Below are positions 50,633-58,616 of a stretch of DNA of 64,000 bases, piece by piece. Both the position numbers and the translations under genes were made by a program. Origin of the DNA: Micromonospora vinacea. GTDB lineage: Bacteria; Actinomycetota; Actinomycetes; Mycobacteriales; Micromonosporaceae. Each line of letters opens with the position of its first letter. Position 1 is the first letter of the stretch. The stretch is taken from NCBI RefSeq assembly GCF_015751785.1, contig NZ_JADOTY010000001.1, forward strand, positions 3,844,001 through 3,908,000, read 5' to 3'. The notes beneath the pieces were generated by a model. It did no database searches and was not told the DNA's origin. It worked only from the letters and a program-made list of their open reading frames with translations.

Positions 50633-51619
50633 GTGGCAAGCCTCTTCGACATCGACGAGATCTATCCGGACGATGGAGACCACCCGCTCCGGCTGCCCCG
50701 CAGGCAGGTCGGCAACTCACCCCAGGGCGTCGCGGTGACCCTGTTGGCGGACTACACGCTGCGGACCCGGGTCGCCCTCCCGTCCGCCGCCATCGTCGCG
50801 TTGCTCGGGGAGACCGGCGTGACGACGGCCGGAGCGCGTACCGCGATCAGCCGGTTGGCCCGCCGCGGCGTGTTGGAGGGCAGTCGACTGGGGCGGCGAA
50901 GCTCCTACCGGCTCAGCCGCGCCGCCGCCGCCAACCTCTCCGCCGGAGGGCACTGGATCCTCTCCTCCACCACCTCCACGGCGCGCTGGGACGGGTGCTG
51001 GACGATCGTCGCCTTCTCGCTGCCGCAGGATCGCAGTACGCAGCGTCGGGCCCTGCGAGCGCAACTGCGGTGGCTCGGTTACGCGCCGCTGTACGACGGT
51101 CTGTGGATCTCGCCGCAGGAGCTGACTCCCGCGGCTCGGGCTGAACTCGACCGGCTCACCCTCGGTGCCGTGACGGTGTTTCGTGGGCGGCAGACCGCGC
51201 TCGCCTCGACCACTCACCGTGCGCCGATCGAGGCCTGGGACATCGAGGCGATCAGCCGGAGCTACGACACGTTCCTCCGGCGTTGGACGCCCCTGTTGCC
51301 CGGGGTGGTGTCCGGGCAGGTCGACGGCGCCGCCGCGGTGCGGGCCCGTACCGAGGTCATGGACACCTTCCGGCGTTTCCCCGTCCTCGATCCGCAGTTA
51401 CCCCTGGAGCTCCTTCCACGGGACTGGCTCCGACGTCCGGCGCGGGAACTGTTCGAGGCCGTCTACGACGGCCTCGCCGCACCCGCCGAGCGACACGTCC
51501 GGGCGGTCGTCGAGCGGTTCGCCGACGCCACGCAGCCCGGCATCCAGGCGCACACCACCGCCGACCTGGTCGCCGGAATACGCGCCGACGCCGACCCGGC
51601 GCAGGCCGTCTCCGAGTAG
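50633..51619 (+). CDS. PaaX-family transcriptional regulator
   Basis: This 328-residue regulator has a winged HTH (TLLADYTLRTRVALPSAAIV, ALLGETGVTTAGARTAISRL, RGVLEGSRLGRRSSYRLSR), a PaaX central domain (WDGCWTIVAFSLPQD, LGYAPLYDGLWISPQ) and a C-terminal helical region (YDTFLRRWTPLLPG, LPLELLPRDWLRRPARELFE). GTG at 50633 is the likely start. It is divergent from the CBM2 esterase across 250 bp and is paralogous to the regulator at 21353, which has the same type of partner. Confidence 0.87.
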   Translation: MASLFDIDEIYPDDGDHPLRLPRRQVGNSPQGVAVTLLADYTLRTRVALPSAAIVALLGETGVTTAGARTAISRLARRGVLEGSRLGRRSSYRLSRAAAANLSAGGHWILSSTTSTARWDGCWTIVAFSLPQDRSTQRRALRAQLRWLGYAPLYDGLWISPQELTPAARAELDRLTLGAVTVFRGRQTALASTTHRAPIEAWDIEAISRSYDTFLRRWTPLLPGVVSGQVDGAAAVRARTEVMDTFRRFPVLDPQLPLELLPRDWLRRPARELFEAVYDGLAAPAERHVRAVVERFADATQPGIQAHTTADLVAGIRADADPAQAVSE

Positions 51620-51666
51620 CTCGGCTACCGGGTGCTCGTGAACCGCGACGAGTCGCGGCCGGCGAC

Positions 51667-51680
51667 TGTGAGCGATAACA
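51667..51680. promoter_or_regulatory. Upstream lac-like operator of the xylanase gene
   Basis: TGTGAGCGATAACA is an imperfect palindrome with a CG centre, close to LacI-family consensus sites. Thirteen of its bases recur inverted at 51839-51851. Confidence 0.6.
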
Positions 51681-51825
51681 GGGTTGCCGTCCGGCGTGCC
51701 CCGAGCGGCGCGGTGGTACGACTCGTCCGCTGATCGCGGGGCGGCTGAGCGTGGTTGCCCTGGGCGTTTGGTACCCGGCCGAAACGTGGCGTTCCGGGAG
51801 ATCGGCGTGAACGGCCCGTTACGTC

Positions 51826-51854
51826 TTGACGAACGGCATGTTATCGCTCACTCT
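51826..51854 (+). promoter_or_regulatory. Xylanase promoter with operator in the spacer
   Basis: TTGACG (51826-51831), 17-bp spacer and CACTCT (51849-51854). The spacer holds TGTTATCGCTCAC (51839-51851), the exact reverse complement of the upstream site. Binding would block RNA polymerase. The two sites are 172 bp apart, suitable for looping. Confidence 0.55.
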
Positions 51855-52087
51855 CGATATAGAGGACGATCGTTCCCGTGGCTCACCGGGCGAGCCGCAC
51901 GGGTCGTACCTCCGATCACAACGTCCGCAAGGGCATGCGGACGTCACTCGGGACCCGGCAGTTGCCGGTGACAGCCCTCTCGGACTGTGCGTGCTGATGC
52001 CGGGCGGCCAGGATGACCGTCCCGATCAGTCGCCCCGAGTGAAGTGGCACATCACCACCACCGATGCAACCACTGAAAAGGAACGCC

Positions 52088-53554
52088 ATGAAACCCATGA
52101 GAACGATGCTGGCGGCGGCGACCATCGCCGTCGCCCTCACCACCGGTATGACGGTGGCGCTGACTCCCGCATCCGGCGCCGGCACGACCCTGAAGGCGGC
52201 CGCCGCCGAGAAGGGCCGCTACTTCGGTGCGGCCGTCGCGACCGGCAAGCTTTCCACCGGCGCTTACACGACGATCCTGAACCGTGAGTTCAACAGTGTC
52301 GTGGCCGAGAACGAGATGAAGTGGGCATCCAACGAGCCGTCGCAGGGCCAGTTCAACCACTCCGGTGGTGATCGTCTGGTCAGCCATGCGCAGGCCAACG
52401 GGATGAGCGTGCGGGGTCATACCCTGCTGTGGCACGCACAGCAGCCGGGTTGGGCGCAGGGCATGTCCGGCACCGCGTTGCGGAACGCGGCGATCAACCA
52501 CGTGACGCAGGTCGCGACGCACTACCGGGGCAAGATCCACTCGTGGGACGTGGTGAACGAGGCGTTCGCCGATGGCGGCGGTGGTGGACGTCGGGACTCG
52601 AACCTTCAGCGCACGGGCAACGACTGGATCGAGGCGGCGTTCCGGGCGGCGCGGGCGGCGGATCCGGGCGCGAAGTTGTGTTACAACGACTACAACACCG
52701 ACGGGATCAACGCGAAGTCGACGGGCATCTACAACATGGTGCGGGACTTCAGGTCCCGTGGCGTGCCGATCGACTGCGTGGGTTTCCAGTCGCACCTGGG
52801 CACCTCGCTGGCCGGTGACTACCAGGCCAACCTGCAGCGTTTCGCTGATCTCGGTGTGGATGTGCAGATCACCGAGCTGGACGTGATGACCGGCGGCAAC
52901 CAGGCAAACATCTACGGCGCCGTCACCCGCGCCTGCCTGGCCGTCTCGCGCTGCACCGGCATCACCACCTGGGGCGTGCGGGACTGCGACTCGTGGCGTG
53001 GGTCCGACAACGCCCTGCTGTTCGACTGCAACGGCAACAAGAAGGCCGCGTACACCGCCGTCTTGGACGCCCTCAACGGCGGCTCGACGCCGCCCACCAC
53101 GCCCCCGCCGGGCTCCGGGGTGGACACCAGCGCCTGGTACGTGTTGCTGAACCGGAACAGCGGCAAGGCGCTGGACGTGTACGCCTCGGCCACCAACGAC
53201 GGGGCGCGGATCAGCCAGTGGTCGCGTAACAACGGCGTCAACCAGCAGTGGCAGTTCGTCGACTCGGGGGGCGGCTACTACCGGGTCAAGTCCCGCAACT
53301 CCAGCAAGGTGCTTGACGTCAGCGGCTTCTCCACCGCCGACGGTGGCGCGATCGTGCAGTGGTCCGACCTCAACGGCACGAACCAGCAGTTCCGTCTCGC
53401 GAACTCGGCCGACGGCTACGTACGCCTGATCAACCGCAACAGCAACAAGGCCGTCGAGGTGCAGGGCGCCTCCACCGCCGACGGTGGGAACGTCGTTCAG
53501 TACGCCGACTGGGGTGGCAACAACCAGCAGTGGCAACTGGTCCGGATCGGCTGA
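52088..53554 (+). CDS. Secreted GH10 endo-1,4-beta-xylanase with C-terminal CBM13
   Basis: This 488-residue exported enzyme has a signal (residues 1-31, ending PASGAG) and a GH10 barrel (about 33-330) with GRYFGAAVATGKL, NSVVAENEMKWASNEPSQGQ, SVRGHTLLWHAQQPGW, acid/base Glu158 in HSWDVVNEAFADGG and nucleophile Glu263 in VDVQITELDVMTGGN. A Pro/Thr linker joins a ricin-type CBM13 (about 345-488, three Q-x-W repeats), a xylan-binding module. It cleaves the xylan backbone. AAAAGGA precedes the ATG. Its CBM13 is about 90% identical to that of the next gene. Confidence 0.95.
   Translation: MKPMRTMLAAATIAVALTTGMTVALTPASGAGTTLKAAAAEKGRYFGAAVATGKLSTGAYTTILNREFNSVVAENEMKWASNEPSQGQFNHSGGDRLVSHAQANGMSVRGHTLLWHAQQPGWAQGMSGTALRNAAINHVTQVATHYRGKIHSWDVVNEAFADGGGGGRRDSNLQRTGNDWIEAAFRAARAADPGAKLCYNDYNTDGINAKSTGIYNMVRDFRSRGVPIDCVGFQSHLGTSLAGDYQANLQRFADLGVDVQITELDVMTGGNQANIYGAVTRACLAVSRCTGITTWGVRDCDSWRGSDNALLFDCNGNKKAAYTAVLDALNGGSTPPTTPPPGSGVDTSAWYVLLNRNSGKALDVYASATNDGARISQWSRNNGVNQQWQFVDSGGGYYRVKSRNSSKVLDVSGFSTADGGAIVQWSDLNGTNQQFRLANSADGYVRLINRNSNKAVEVQGASTADGGNVVQYADWGGNNQQWQLVRIG
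53120..53551 (+). repeat. CBM13-coding direct repeat, copy 1
   Basis: This segment of the xylanase gene is aligned without gaps to 54119-54550 in the next gene, at an exact offset of 999 bp. The encoded modules differ at about 14-15 of 144 residues. It reflects recent module duplication or gene conversion. Confidence 0.8.
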
Positions 53555-53638
53555 CGACCGCCGTCACCGACTGGGGAAGCGGGAGCTGCCGGCCGTTCGG
53601 GATCCGGCCGGCGCCCGCCCAGGCGAGGTGTGACGAGT

Positions 53639-53668
53639 GGCGGCCCGCCCTCTCGGGGGCGGGCCGCC
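53639..53668 (+). terminator. Terminator of the xylanase gene
   Basis: GGCGGCCCGCCC (53639-53650) and GGGCGGGCCGCC (53657-53668) form a perfect 12-bp stem with a 6-nt loop. Confidence 0.75.
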
Positions 53669-53719
53669 GTGGCCGTCAGGTTGCCGCTGTCAGTGACCGC
53701 GCGGATCGATACCGATCGT

Positions 53720-53748
53720 TTGACGTATGACGTATTACCCGCTAATTT
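53720..53748 (+). promoter_or_regulatory. Promoter with GntR-type operator
   Basis: TTGACG (53720-53725), a 17-bp spacer and TAATTT (53743-53748). TTGACGTATGACGTATTAC keeps the ACGT-N3-ACGT core and 14 of 19 bases of the sites at 39053 and 56279. It would drive the CBM13-esterase gene. Confidence 0.65.
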
Positions 53749-53980
53749 TCACCCCGCGGGCCACCCGGCCGCCGGGAGCCACGACGTCGCACCGCGCGGC
53801 TTGGGCGCGGGCCTGCCACGAAGCCCGGATCGTGGCATCGCCATCGACGTACGCCGTCGGCCGCGGATGCCCGCACCCAACACCCCAGACGTGCTGACGC
53901 CACCACCACGACGCCGGCACGCACGCCAGGGCACGCGCGGGCGTTCCGCTCGTGGGTGACCCCGATCGAAGGAGTGGACC

Positions 53981-55378
53981 ATGAAAGCCCTCGGTGAGGC
54001 TCGTCCCGCCTCTCGACAGAGACGTCGCTGGCAGTCAGGGTTGGCCGTGGCGGCGGCCGCGGTCATGGCAGCCAGCACACTCGTCGCGGTCAACGCGGCA
54101 CCCGCGGCGGCAGCGACAGTGGACACCAACGCCTGGTACGCCCTGGTGAACCGGAACAGCGGCAAGGCGTTGGACCTGTACGCCTCGGCCACCAACGACG
54201 GCGCCCGGATCAGCCAGTGGACGCGTAACAACGGCGCCAACCAGCAGTGGCAGTTCGTCGACTCCGGGGGTGGCTACTACCGGGTCAAGTCTCGGCACTC
54301 GGGCAAGGTGCTCGACGTCAGCGGCTTCTCCACCGCCGACGGCGGGGCGATCGTGCAGTGGTCCGACCTCAACGGGACGAACCAGCAGTTCCGGCTGGCC
54401 GACTCGGACGGTGGCTACGTTCGGCTGATCAACCGCAACAGCAACAAGGCCGTCGAGGTGCAGGGCGCCTCCACCGCCGACGGCGGAAACGTCGTTCAGT
54501 ACGCCGACTGGGGCGGCACCAACCAGCAGTGGCAACTCGTCCGCGTCGACGGCGGGACCGACCCCACGACGCCACCCCCGACGGGTGGCAGCGGGTGCGG
54601 CAAGGCGCCGGCGCTGGCCAGCGGCACGCACACGATCCAGAGCAACGGCAAGAGCCGAACCTTCATCCTGCGGGTGCCCGCCAACTACAACAACAGCAAC
54701 CCCTACCGGCTGATCTTCGCCTTCCACTGGCGGGGCGGCACCATGCAGGAGATCTCCTCCGGCGGCACCAGCGGGACCGCGTGGTCCTACTACGGGCAGC
54801 AGGAGCAGTCGAACAACAGCGCGATCCTGGTCGCGCCCCAGGGATTCGGCAACGGCTGGGGCAACTCCGGCGGTGAGGACATCGTCTTCGTCGACGACAT
54901 GATCAGCCGGATCGAGAGCAGCCTCTGTGTCAACCCGAGGCAGCGGTTCGCGCTCGGCTTCAGCTGGGGTGGCGGCATGAGCTACGCCGTCGCCTGTGCG
55001 CGGGCCAACGTCTTCCGCGCCGTGGCGGTCATCTCCGGTGGGCAGATCAGCGGTTGCAGTGGCGGTACGCAGCCGATCGCGTACTTCGGGCTGCACGGCA
55101 TCTCGGACAACGTGCTGGGCATCTCGGGTGGCCGGGCGTTGCGCGACACGTTCGTCCGGAACAACGGCTGCACAGCACAGAGCCCGCGCGAGCCGGCGGC
55201 CGGCAGCCGCACGCACGTCACGACCACGTACTCGGGCTGCCGGGCCGGTTACCCGGTGCAGTGGGCCGCGTACGACAACGGCCACATGCCCGGCCCGGTG
55301 GACGGCACCTACGCCGAGAGCGGCATCACGACCTGGACCAAGGGTGAGATCTGGAGGTTCTTCGCCCAGTTCTCGTGA
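53981..55378 (+). CDS. Secreted CBM13 esterase (PHB-depolymerase/CE1-like)
   Basis: This 465-residue exported protein has a signal (residues 1-46, ending APAAAATV) and an N-terminal ricin-type CBM13 (about 48-190). A short linker leads to an alpha/beta-hydrolase domain (about 205-465) with YRLIFAFHWRGGTMQEISSG as oxyanion region, nucleophile elbow FALGFSWGGGMSYAVA, GLHGISDNVLG and the late His in YDNGHMPGPVDG. It resembles feruloyl/acetylxylan esterases of the LpqC/CE1 group. It lies downstream of the xylanase but has its own promoter with a GntR-type operator. Confidence 0.87.
   Translation: MKALGEARPASRQRRRWQSGLAVAAAAVMAASTLVAVNAAPAAAATVDTNAWYALVNRNSGKALDLYASATNDGARISQWTRNNGANQQWQFVDSGGGYYRVKSRHSGKVLDVSGFSTADGGAIVQWSDLNGTNQQFRLADSDGGYVRLINRNSNKAVEVQGASTADGGNVVQYADWGGTNQQWQLVRVDGGTDPTTPPPTGGSGCGKAPALASGTHTIQSNGKSRTFILRVPANYNNSNPYRLIFAFHWRGGTMQEISSGGTSGTAWSYYGQQEQSNNSAILVAPQGFGNGWGNSGGEDIVFVDDMISRIESSLCVNPRQRFALGFSWGGGMSYAVACARANVFRAVAVISGGQISGCSGGTQPIAYFGLHGISDNVLGISGGRALRDTFVRNNGCTAQSPREPAAGSRTHVTTTYSGCRAGYPVQWAAYDNGHMPGPVDGTYAESGITTWTKGEIWRFFAQFS
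54119..54550 (+). repeat. CBM13-coding direct repeat, copy 2
   Basis: This is the second copy of the module at 53120-53551, here N-terminal to the catalytic domain instead of C-terminal. Most differences lie at the edges, with long identical central stretches such as the TADGGAIVQWSDLNGTNQQF region. Confidence 0.8.
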
Positions 55379-55394
55379 CACCTGTCGGCCTCAG

Positions 55395-55437
55395 CCGACG
55401 GCGCCCACTCCCGTACCTCGGGGGTGGGCGCCGTCGG
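55395..55437. terminator. Bidirectional terminator between esterase and GntR genes
   Basis: CCGACGGCGCCCAC (55395-55408) and GTGGGCGCCGTCGG (55424-55437) form a perfect 14-bp stem. The loop region can add further CCC/GGG pairs. Confidence 0.75.
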
Positions 55438-55450
55438 TTGCCGGGGACGG

Positions 55451-56221
55451 TCAGCGTTCGAGGCGGACGGGACTCCCCGAGCCACTGCGGCGGACCAGCC
55501 AGGCCTCGGTGATGTGGGTGAACATCGCCTCGGCGGCACCGTTGGGGTCGTGGGCGGCGATGCGCTCGTAGATGCGTCGGTGACCCTGGTTGGACGCCAC
55601 GCACAACGCGCGTTCGGTGCGGCCCATGTACCGGGCGGTGTTGATGACCTGGCTCTCCAGCGCGCGTACGACACCACGGGCGATGCGGTTCCCGGATGCC
55701 TGCATGATCGTGTCGTGGAAGGCCCGGTCGTGGTCGTGGTAGGTGACGTGGTCGTCGACGAGTTCGTCCATCCGGTCCACCATGGCCCGTAGTCGATCGA
55801 CGGTCTCGGCGTCGGCGAGGCGGGCGGCGACGTTCGCCATGTCGGACTCCAGCACCCGTCGGGTGACGACCAGGTCGTCGAGGATGGCGAGGCTGTCGTC
55901 CACGGCGATGGTCGCCGCGAGGACCAGTTCGTCGAGCATGTCCCAGTGCGACGGTGGGGTGACCATGGTGCCGGCGCCCTGGCGGACCTGCACCAGCCCC
56001 TTCTCCTGAAGGATCTTCACTGCTTCCCGGACGACGGTCCGGCTCACGCCGAAGGTCTCGCAGAGGATCGGCTCGGGGGGCAGGGACGTTCCGGACGGGT
56101 GTACGCCGCGGACGATGCGTTCCACCAGTTCGGCGGTGACCGCCCTGGCGAGGTTGGTCGGCCGACGCACCCACGCCGGGGTCCCCGGGCTGTTCAGGGC
56201 TGTCTCCTGCGGTGGCGTCAT
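55451..56221 (-). CDS. GntR-family regulator (FadR/FCD type)
   Basis: This 256-residue regulator has a GntR winged HTH (VTAELVERIVRGVHPSGTSL, PPEPILCETFGVSRTVVREA, VKILQEKGLVQVRQGAGTMV) and an all-helical FCD domain whose His/Asp residues (ESDMANVAARLAD, HVTYHDHDRAFHDTIMQASG, ASNQGHRRIYERIAAHDPNG) probably bind metal plus a sugar acid. It is divergent from the importer and deoxy-sugar catabolic genes and likely represses them through ACGT-N3-ACGT sites. A sugar-acid or keto-acid intermediate is the expected inducer. Confidence 0.9.
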   Translation of the reverse strand: MTPPQETALNSPGTPAWVRRPTNLARAVTAELVERIVRGVHPSGTSLPPEPILCETFGVSRTVVREAVKILQEKGLVQVRQGAGTMVTPPSHWDMLDELVLAATIAVDDSLAILDDLVVTRRVLESDMANVAARLADAETVDRLRAMVDRMDELVDDHVTYHDHDRAFHDTIMQASGNRIARGVVRALESQVINTARYMGRTERALCVASNQGHRRIYERIAAHDPNGAAEAMFTHITEAWLVRRSGSGSPVRLER

Positions 56222-56278
56222 GTCCCCCTCCGAATGGCTCGCCGTGGCACGACGTCTGGGCCAGTGTACGGCCGACTG

Positions 56279-56307
56279 TTGACGTCACACGTCATACGAG
56301 TTACCTT
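56279..56307 (+). promoter_or_regulatory. Importer promoter with GntR-type operator
   Basis: TTGACG (56279-56284), a 17-bp spacer and TACCTT (56302-56307). TTGACGTCACACGTCATAC (56279-56297) overlaps the -35 box and contains ACGT-CAC-ACGT, which fits the GT-N3-AC core of FadR-type GntR operators. The GntR gene starts 58 bp away. Confidence 0.72.
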
Positions 56308-56368
56308 CCGGTCAACATTTGGCTCGCGGGGCACCCGCCGGCCACCCCCCATACAGAGGTGACAATCG

Positions 56369-57631
56369 ATGAGACAGCGCGCAATATGGTCGGCCGTCCT
56401 CGTTGTGGGCCTGGCCCTGGCCGGTTGTGGAAGTGCTAGCGATTCGGGCAAGTCAACCAGCTCGGACGGCAAGTTGGTGGTGTGGGACTGGAAGTCCGGT
56501 GAGCCATTCGCCAAATCCTATCTGGACAAGGCCAAGGCCGACTTCAAGAAGAAGCACGCCGACGTCGAGGTCGAGTTCGTCGCACAGCCCTTCGACCAGT
56601 ACTACACCCTGCTCGGTGCGGCGATCCAGTCCGGCAAGGGCCCGGACGTCATGCTGTTCAACGGTGGCGGTCAGATCCGCGACCGGGTGGACGCGCTGGT
56701 GCCCCTTGACGAGTACGTGGCCGAGGACAAGCAGCGGTTGGCCGGCTGGGAGGCGTTCGCCAAGGACGGCAAGACCTACGCCGCCCCGGTGACGCTCCAG
56801 GGTTACCCCATCTACTACAACAAGGAGATCTACCAGAAGGCCGGCCTCGACCCGGCGAGCCCGGCCACCACGTGGGACAAGTTCGTCGCCGACTGCGCCG
56901 CCATCGCCAAGGCCGGCGCCAAGTGCTTCGCCCTCGGCAACAAGGAGGGCGTCGGCATCCAGTTCTGGCTCTCCAGCCTGGGCTCTACCACCCTCACCGC
57001 CGCGGAGTACGACGGCTGGATTGCCGGCAAGCGCGACTGGAACTCGCCCAACGTCAAGCGGATCTTCCAGACCTGGAAGGAGTCCGGCGACAAGAAGATG
57101 AACAGCGACGGGGCCAACTCGACCGCCATGTTCAACGACTCCTTCGCGCTCTTCCAGTCCGGTAAGGCCGCCCACGTCATGGGTCTGATGTCGGACGTGG
57201 GGCACTGGCAGGACTTCAACGAGTTCCTGACCGCGGAGAAGCTCGGCGTCATGAAGGCCCCGGTCGTCACCGCCGGCACCACCCCGAGTCTCCCGTACGA
57301 CGGTGGCATCGGCTACGCGGTCGCCAAGTGGACGAAGGACCCGAAGGTGGCCGCCGACCTGGCGCGCTCCCTGAGCTCGGCCGACGCGTTGAAGGCCTTC
57401 TACGCCGACGCCGGCGCGATCGCCGCCGACACCACCATCGACGTGTCGGCGGGCGGGCCCGCGGTCTCCACGATCGTCAGCGAGCTGAAGAGTGGCAAGC
57501 CCGCTCTGCACGTGGCGCTCTCCTCGAAGACGCTGGACCTGATGGGGCGCCTCTCCCAGCAGCTGCTCAGCGGTTCGGTCACCGTCGACGAGGTGGTGAA
57601 GCAGTTGGCCGCTTCCGACCAGGCGGGCTGA
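56369..57631 (+). CDS. Sugar-binding lipoprotein of second CUT1 importer
   Basis: This 420-residue extracellular solute-binding protein has a lipoprotein signal (AVLVVGLALAGC, lipobox LAGC). It shows KLVVWDWKSGEPFAKSYLDK, AQPFDQYYTLLGAAIQSGKG, PDVMLFNGGGQIRDRVDALV and TYAAPVTLQGYPIYYNKEIY, all standard for family 1 solute-binding proteins. It delivers a sugar to the two permeases that follow. The downstream genes suggest a deoxy-hexose or its glycoside. Confidence 0.92.
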   Translation: MRQRAIWSAVLVVGLALAGCGSASDSGKSTSSDGKLVVWDWKSGEPFAKSYLDKAKADFKKKHADVEVEFVAQPFDQYYTLLGAAIQSGKGPDVMLFNGGGQIRDRVDALVPLDEYVAEDKQRLAGWEAFAKDGKTYAAPVTLQGYPIYYNKEIYQKAGLDPASPATTWDKFVADCAAIAKAGAKCFALGNKEGVGIQFWLSSLGSTTLTAAEYDGWIAGKRDWNSPNVKRIFQTWKESGDKKMNSDGANSTAMFNDSFALFQSGKAAHVMGLMSDVGHWQDFNEFLTAEKLGVMKAPVVTAGTTPSLPYDGGIGYAVAKWTKDPKVAADLARSLSSADALKAFYADAGAIAADTTIDVSAGGPAVSTIVSELKSGKPALHVALSSKTLDLMGRLSQQLLSGSVTVDEVVKQLAASDQAG

Positions 57632-57635
57632 CCTC

Positions 57636-58616
57636 GTGCCGATCGGAAACACGCAACCGACGGTCCGTCCGGCTTCGGCCGGACGGACCGGCGGGGCGGC
57701 GGTCACCCCCGCCGCGCAGCGGCATGGAGCACGACCCCGTCGCACCCGTGGCGGCCCGCGGGCCGAGCGCTTCGCCCCCTACATCCTTGTCCTTCCGGCC
57801 GTCCTGATCATCGTGTTGCTGCGGCTCTACCCGCTGCTCCTCGGGGTCAACTTCTCCTTCACCGGTGACGGTGCGCAGAACGGGACGGCGGTCGGGTTCG
57901 GCAACTATCGCGAGCTCTTCGCCGACCCGCTGTTCCAGACCGCGCTGAAGAACGTCGGGCTGCTGGTTCTTCTGCTGCCGGTGGCGGTGGCGATCCCCGG
58001 TCTGCTCGCGACGTTCATCTACCTGCGGGTGCCCGGTCACCGCTTCTACCGCAGCGTCTACTTCTTCCCCGCGGTGCTCTCACCTGTCATCGTCGGTGCG
58101 ATCTTCAACCTGCTGCTCGCCTTCGACGGCCCGCTCAACGCCGTCCTCGGGTCGGTCGGTGTCGAGCCGATCGACTGGCTCGGTGACCCGGGCATCGCGA
58201 TGTTCATGGTGGTCGGCGTGCACATCTGGGCCACCTTCGGCATGGCTCTTGTGGTGTTCCTCGCCGGGTTCGCCACGTTGGACCCCGCGCTGCTGGACGC
58301 CGCCCGGGTGGACGGGGCGTCGCTGCGCCAGGTGGTCTGGCACGTGATCGTCCCGAGCCTCTCACGCACTATCCAGTTCGTCTTCGTGACCACGATGATC
58401 GGCATGTTGACCTCGATGTTCGGGCTGCTATACGTGATGACCAGCGGCGGGCCGGAGGGGTCGACGTACCTGCCGGAGTTCTACATCTGGAAGCAGCAGG
58501 GCCAGATGAACCGTCCGGCTCTCGCCTCGGCCGCGTCGACGATCCTCTTCATGATCATGCTCGTGGTGGGGCTGTTGCAGATCAAGCTGCTCGAACGATC
58601 GGGAAAGGAGGATTGA
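57636..58616 (+). CDS. Sugar ABC permease, CUT1 MalF-type
   Basis: This 326-residue membrane protein has a Pro/Arg-rich cytoplasmic N-terminus (about 1-45), six helices and the EAA loop LLDAARVDGASLRQVVWHVI. The start is GTG at 57636, 4 bp after the binding-protein stop. It forms a channel with the next permease; their genes overlap by 1 bp. An ATPase gene is absent, as usual for actinobacteria using a shared MsiK-like ATPase. Confidence 0.92.
   Translation: MPIGNTQPTVRPASAGRTGGAAVTPAAQRHGARPRRTRGGPRAERFAPYILVLPAVLIIVLLRLYPLLLGVNFSFTGDGAQNGTAVGFGNYRELFADPLFQTALKNVGLLVLLLPVAVAIPGLLATFIYLRVPGHRFYRSVYFFPAVLSPVIVGAIFNLLLAFDGPLNAVLGSVGVEPIDWLGDPGIAMFMVVGVHIWATFGMALVVFLAGFATLDPALLDAARVDGASLRQVVWHVIVPSLSRTIQFVFVTTMIGMLTSMFGLLYVMTSGGPEGSTYLPEFYIWKQQGQMNRPALASAASTILFMIMLVVGLLQIKLLERSGKED

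Larger units (their letters stand above)
51620..52087. other. Xylanase upstream region
   Basis: This 468-bp gap holds two lac-like operators in inverted orientation (51667-51680 and 51839-51852) and a promoter around the second. The predicted 5' leader is about 225 nt with no gene or recognised riboswitch. A 95-codon open frame at 51684-51971 has no family pattern and is rejected. Confidence 0.6.
53555..53980. other. Intergenic region between xylanase and CBM13-esterase
   Basis: This 426-bp gap contains a terminator (53639-53668), then a promoter with the GntR-type operator (53720-53748). The remaining about 230 bp form a long leader with no recognised gene or structured RNA. Confidence 0.6.

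Noticed and set aside
51684..51971. Open frame upstream of the xylanase
   Set aside because: It spans the predicted promoter and operator and has no family-like sequence.
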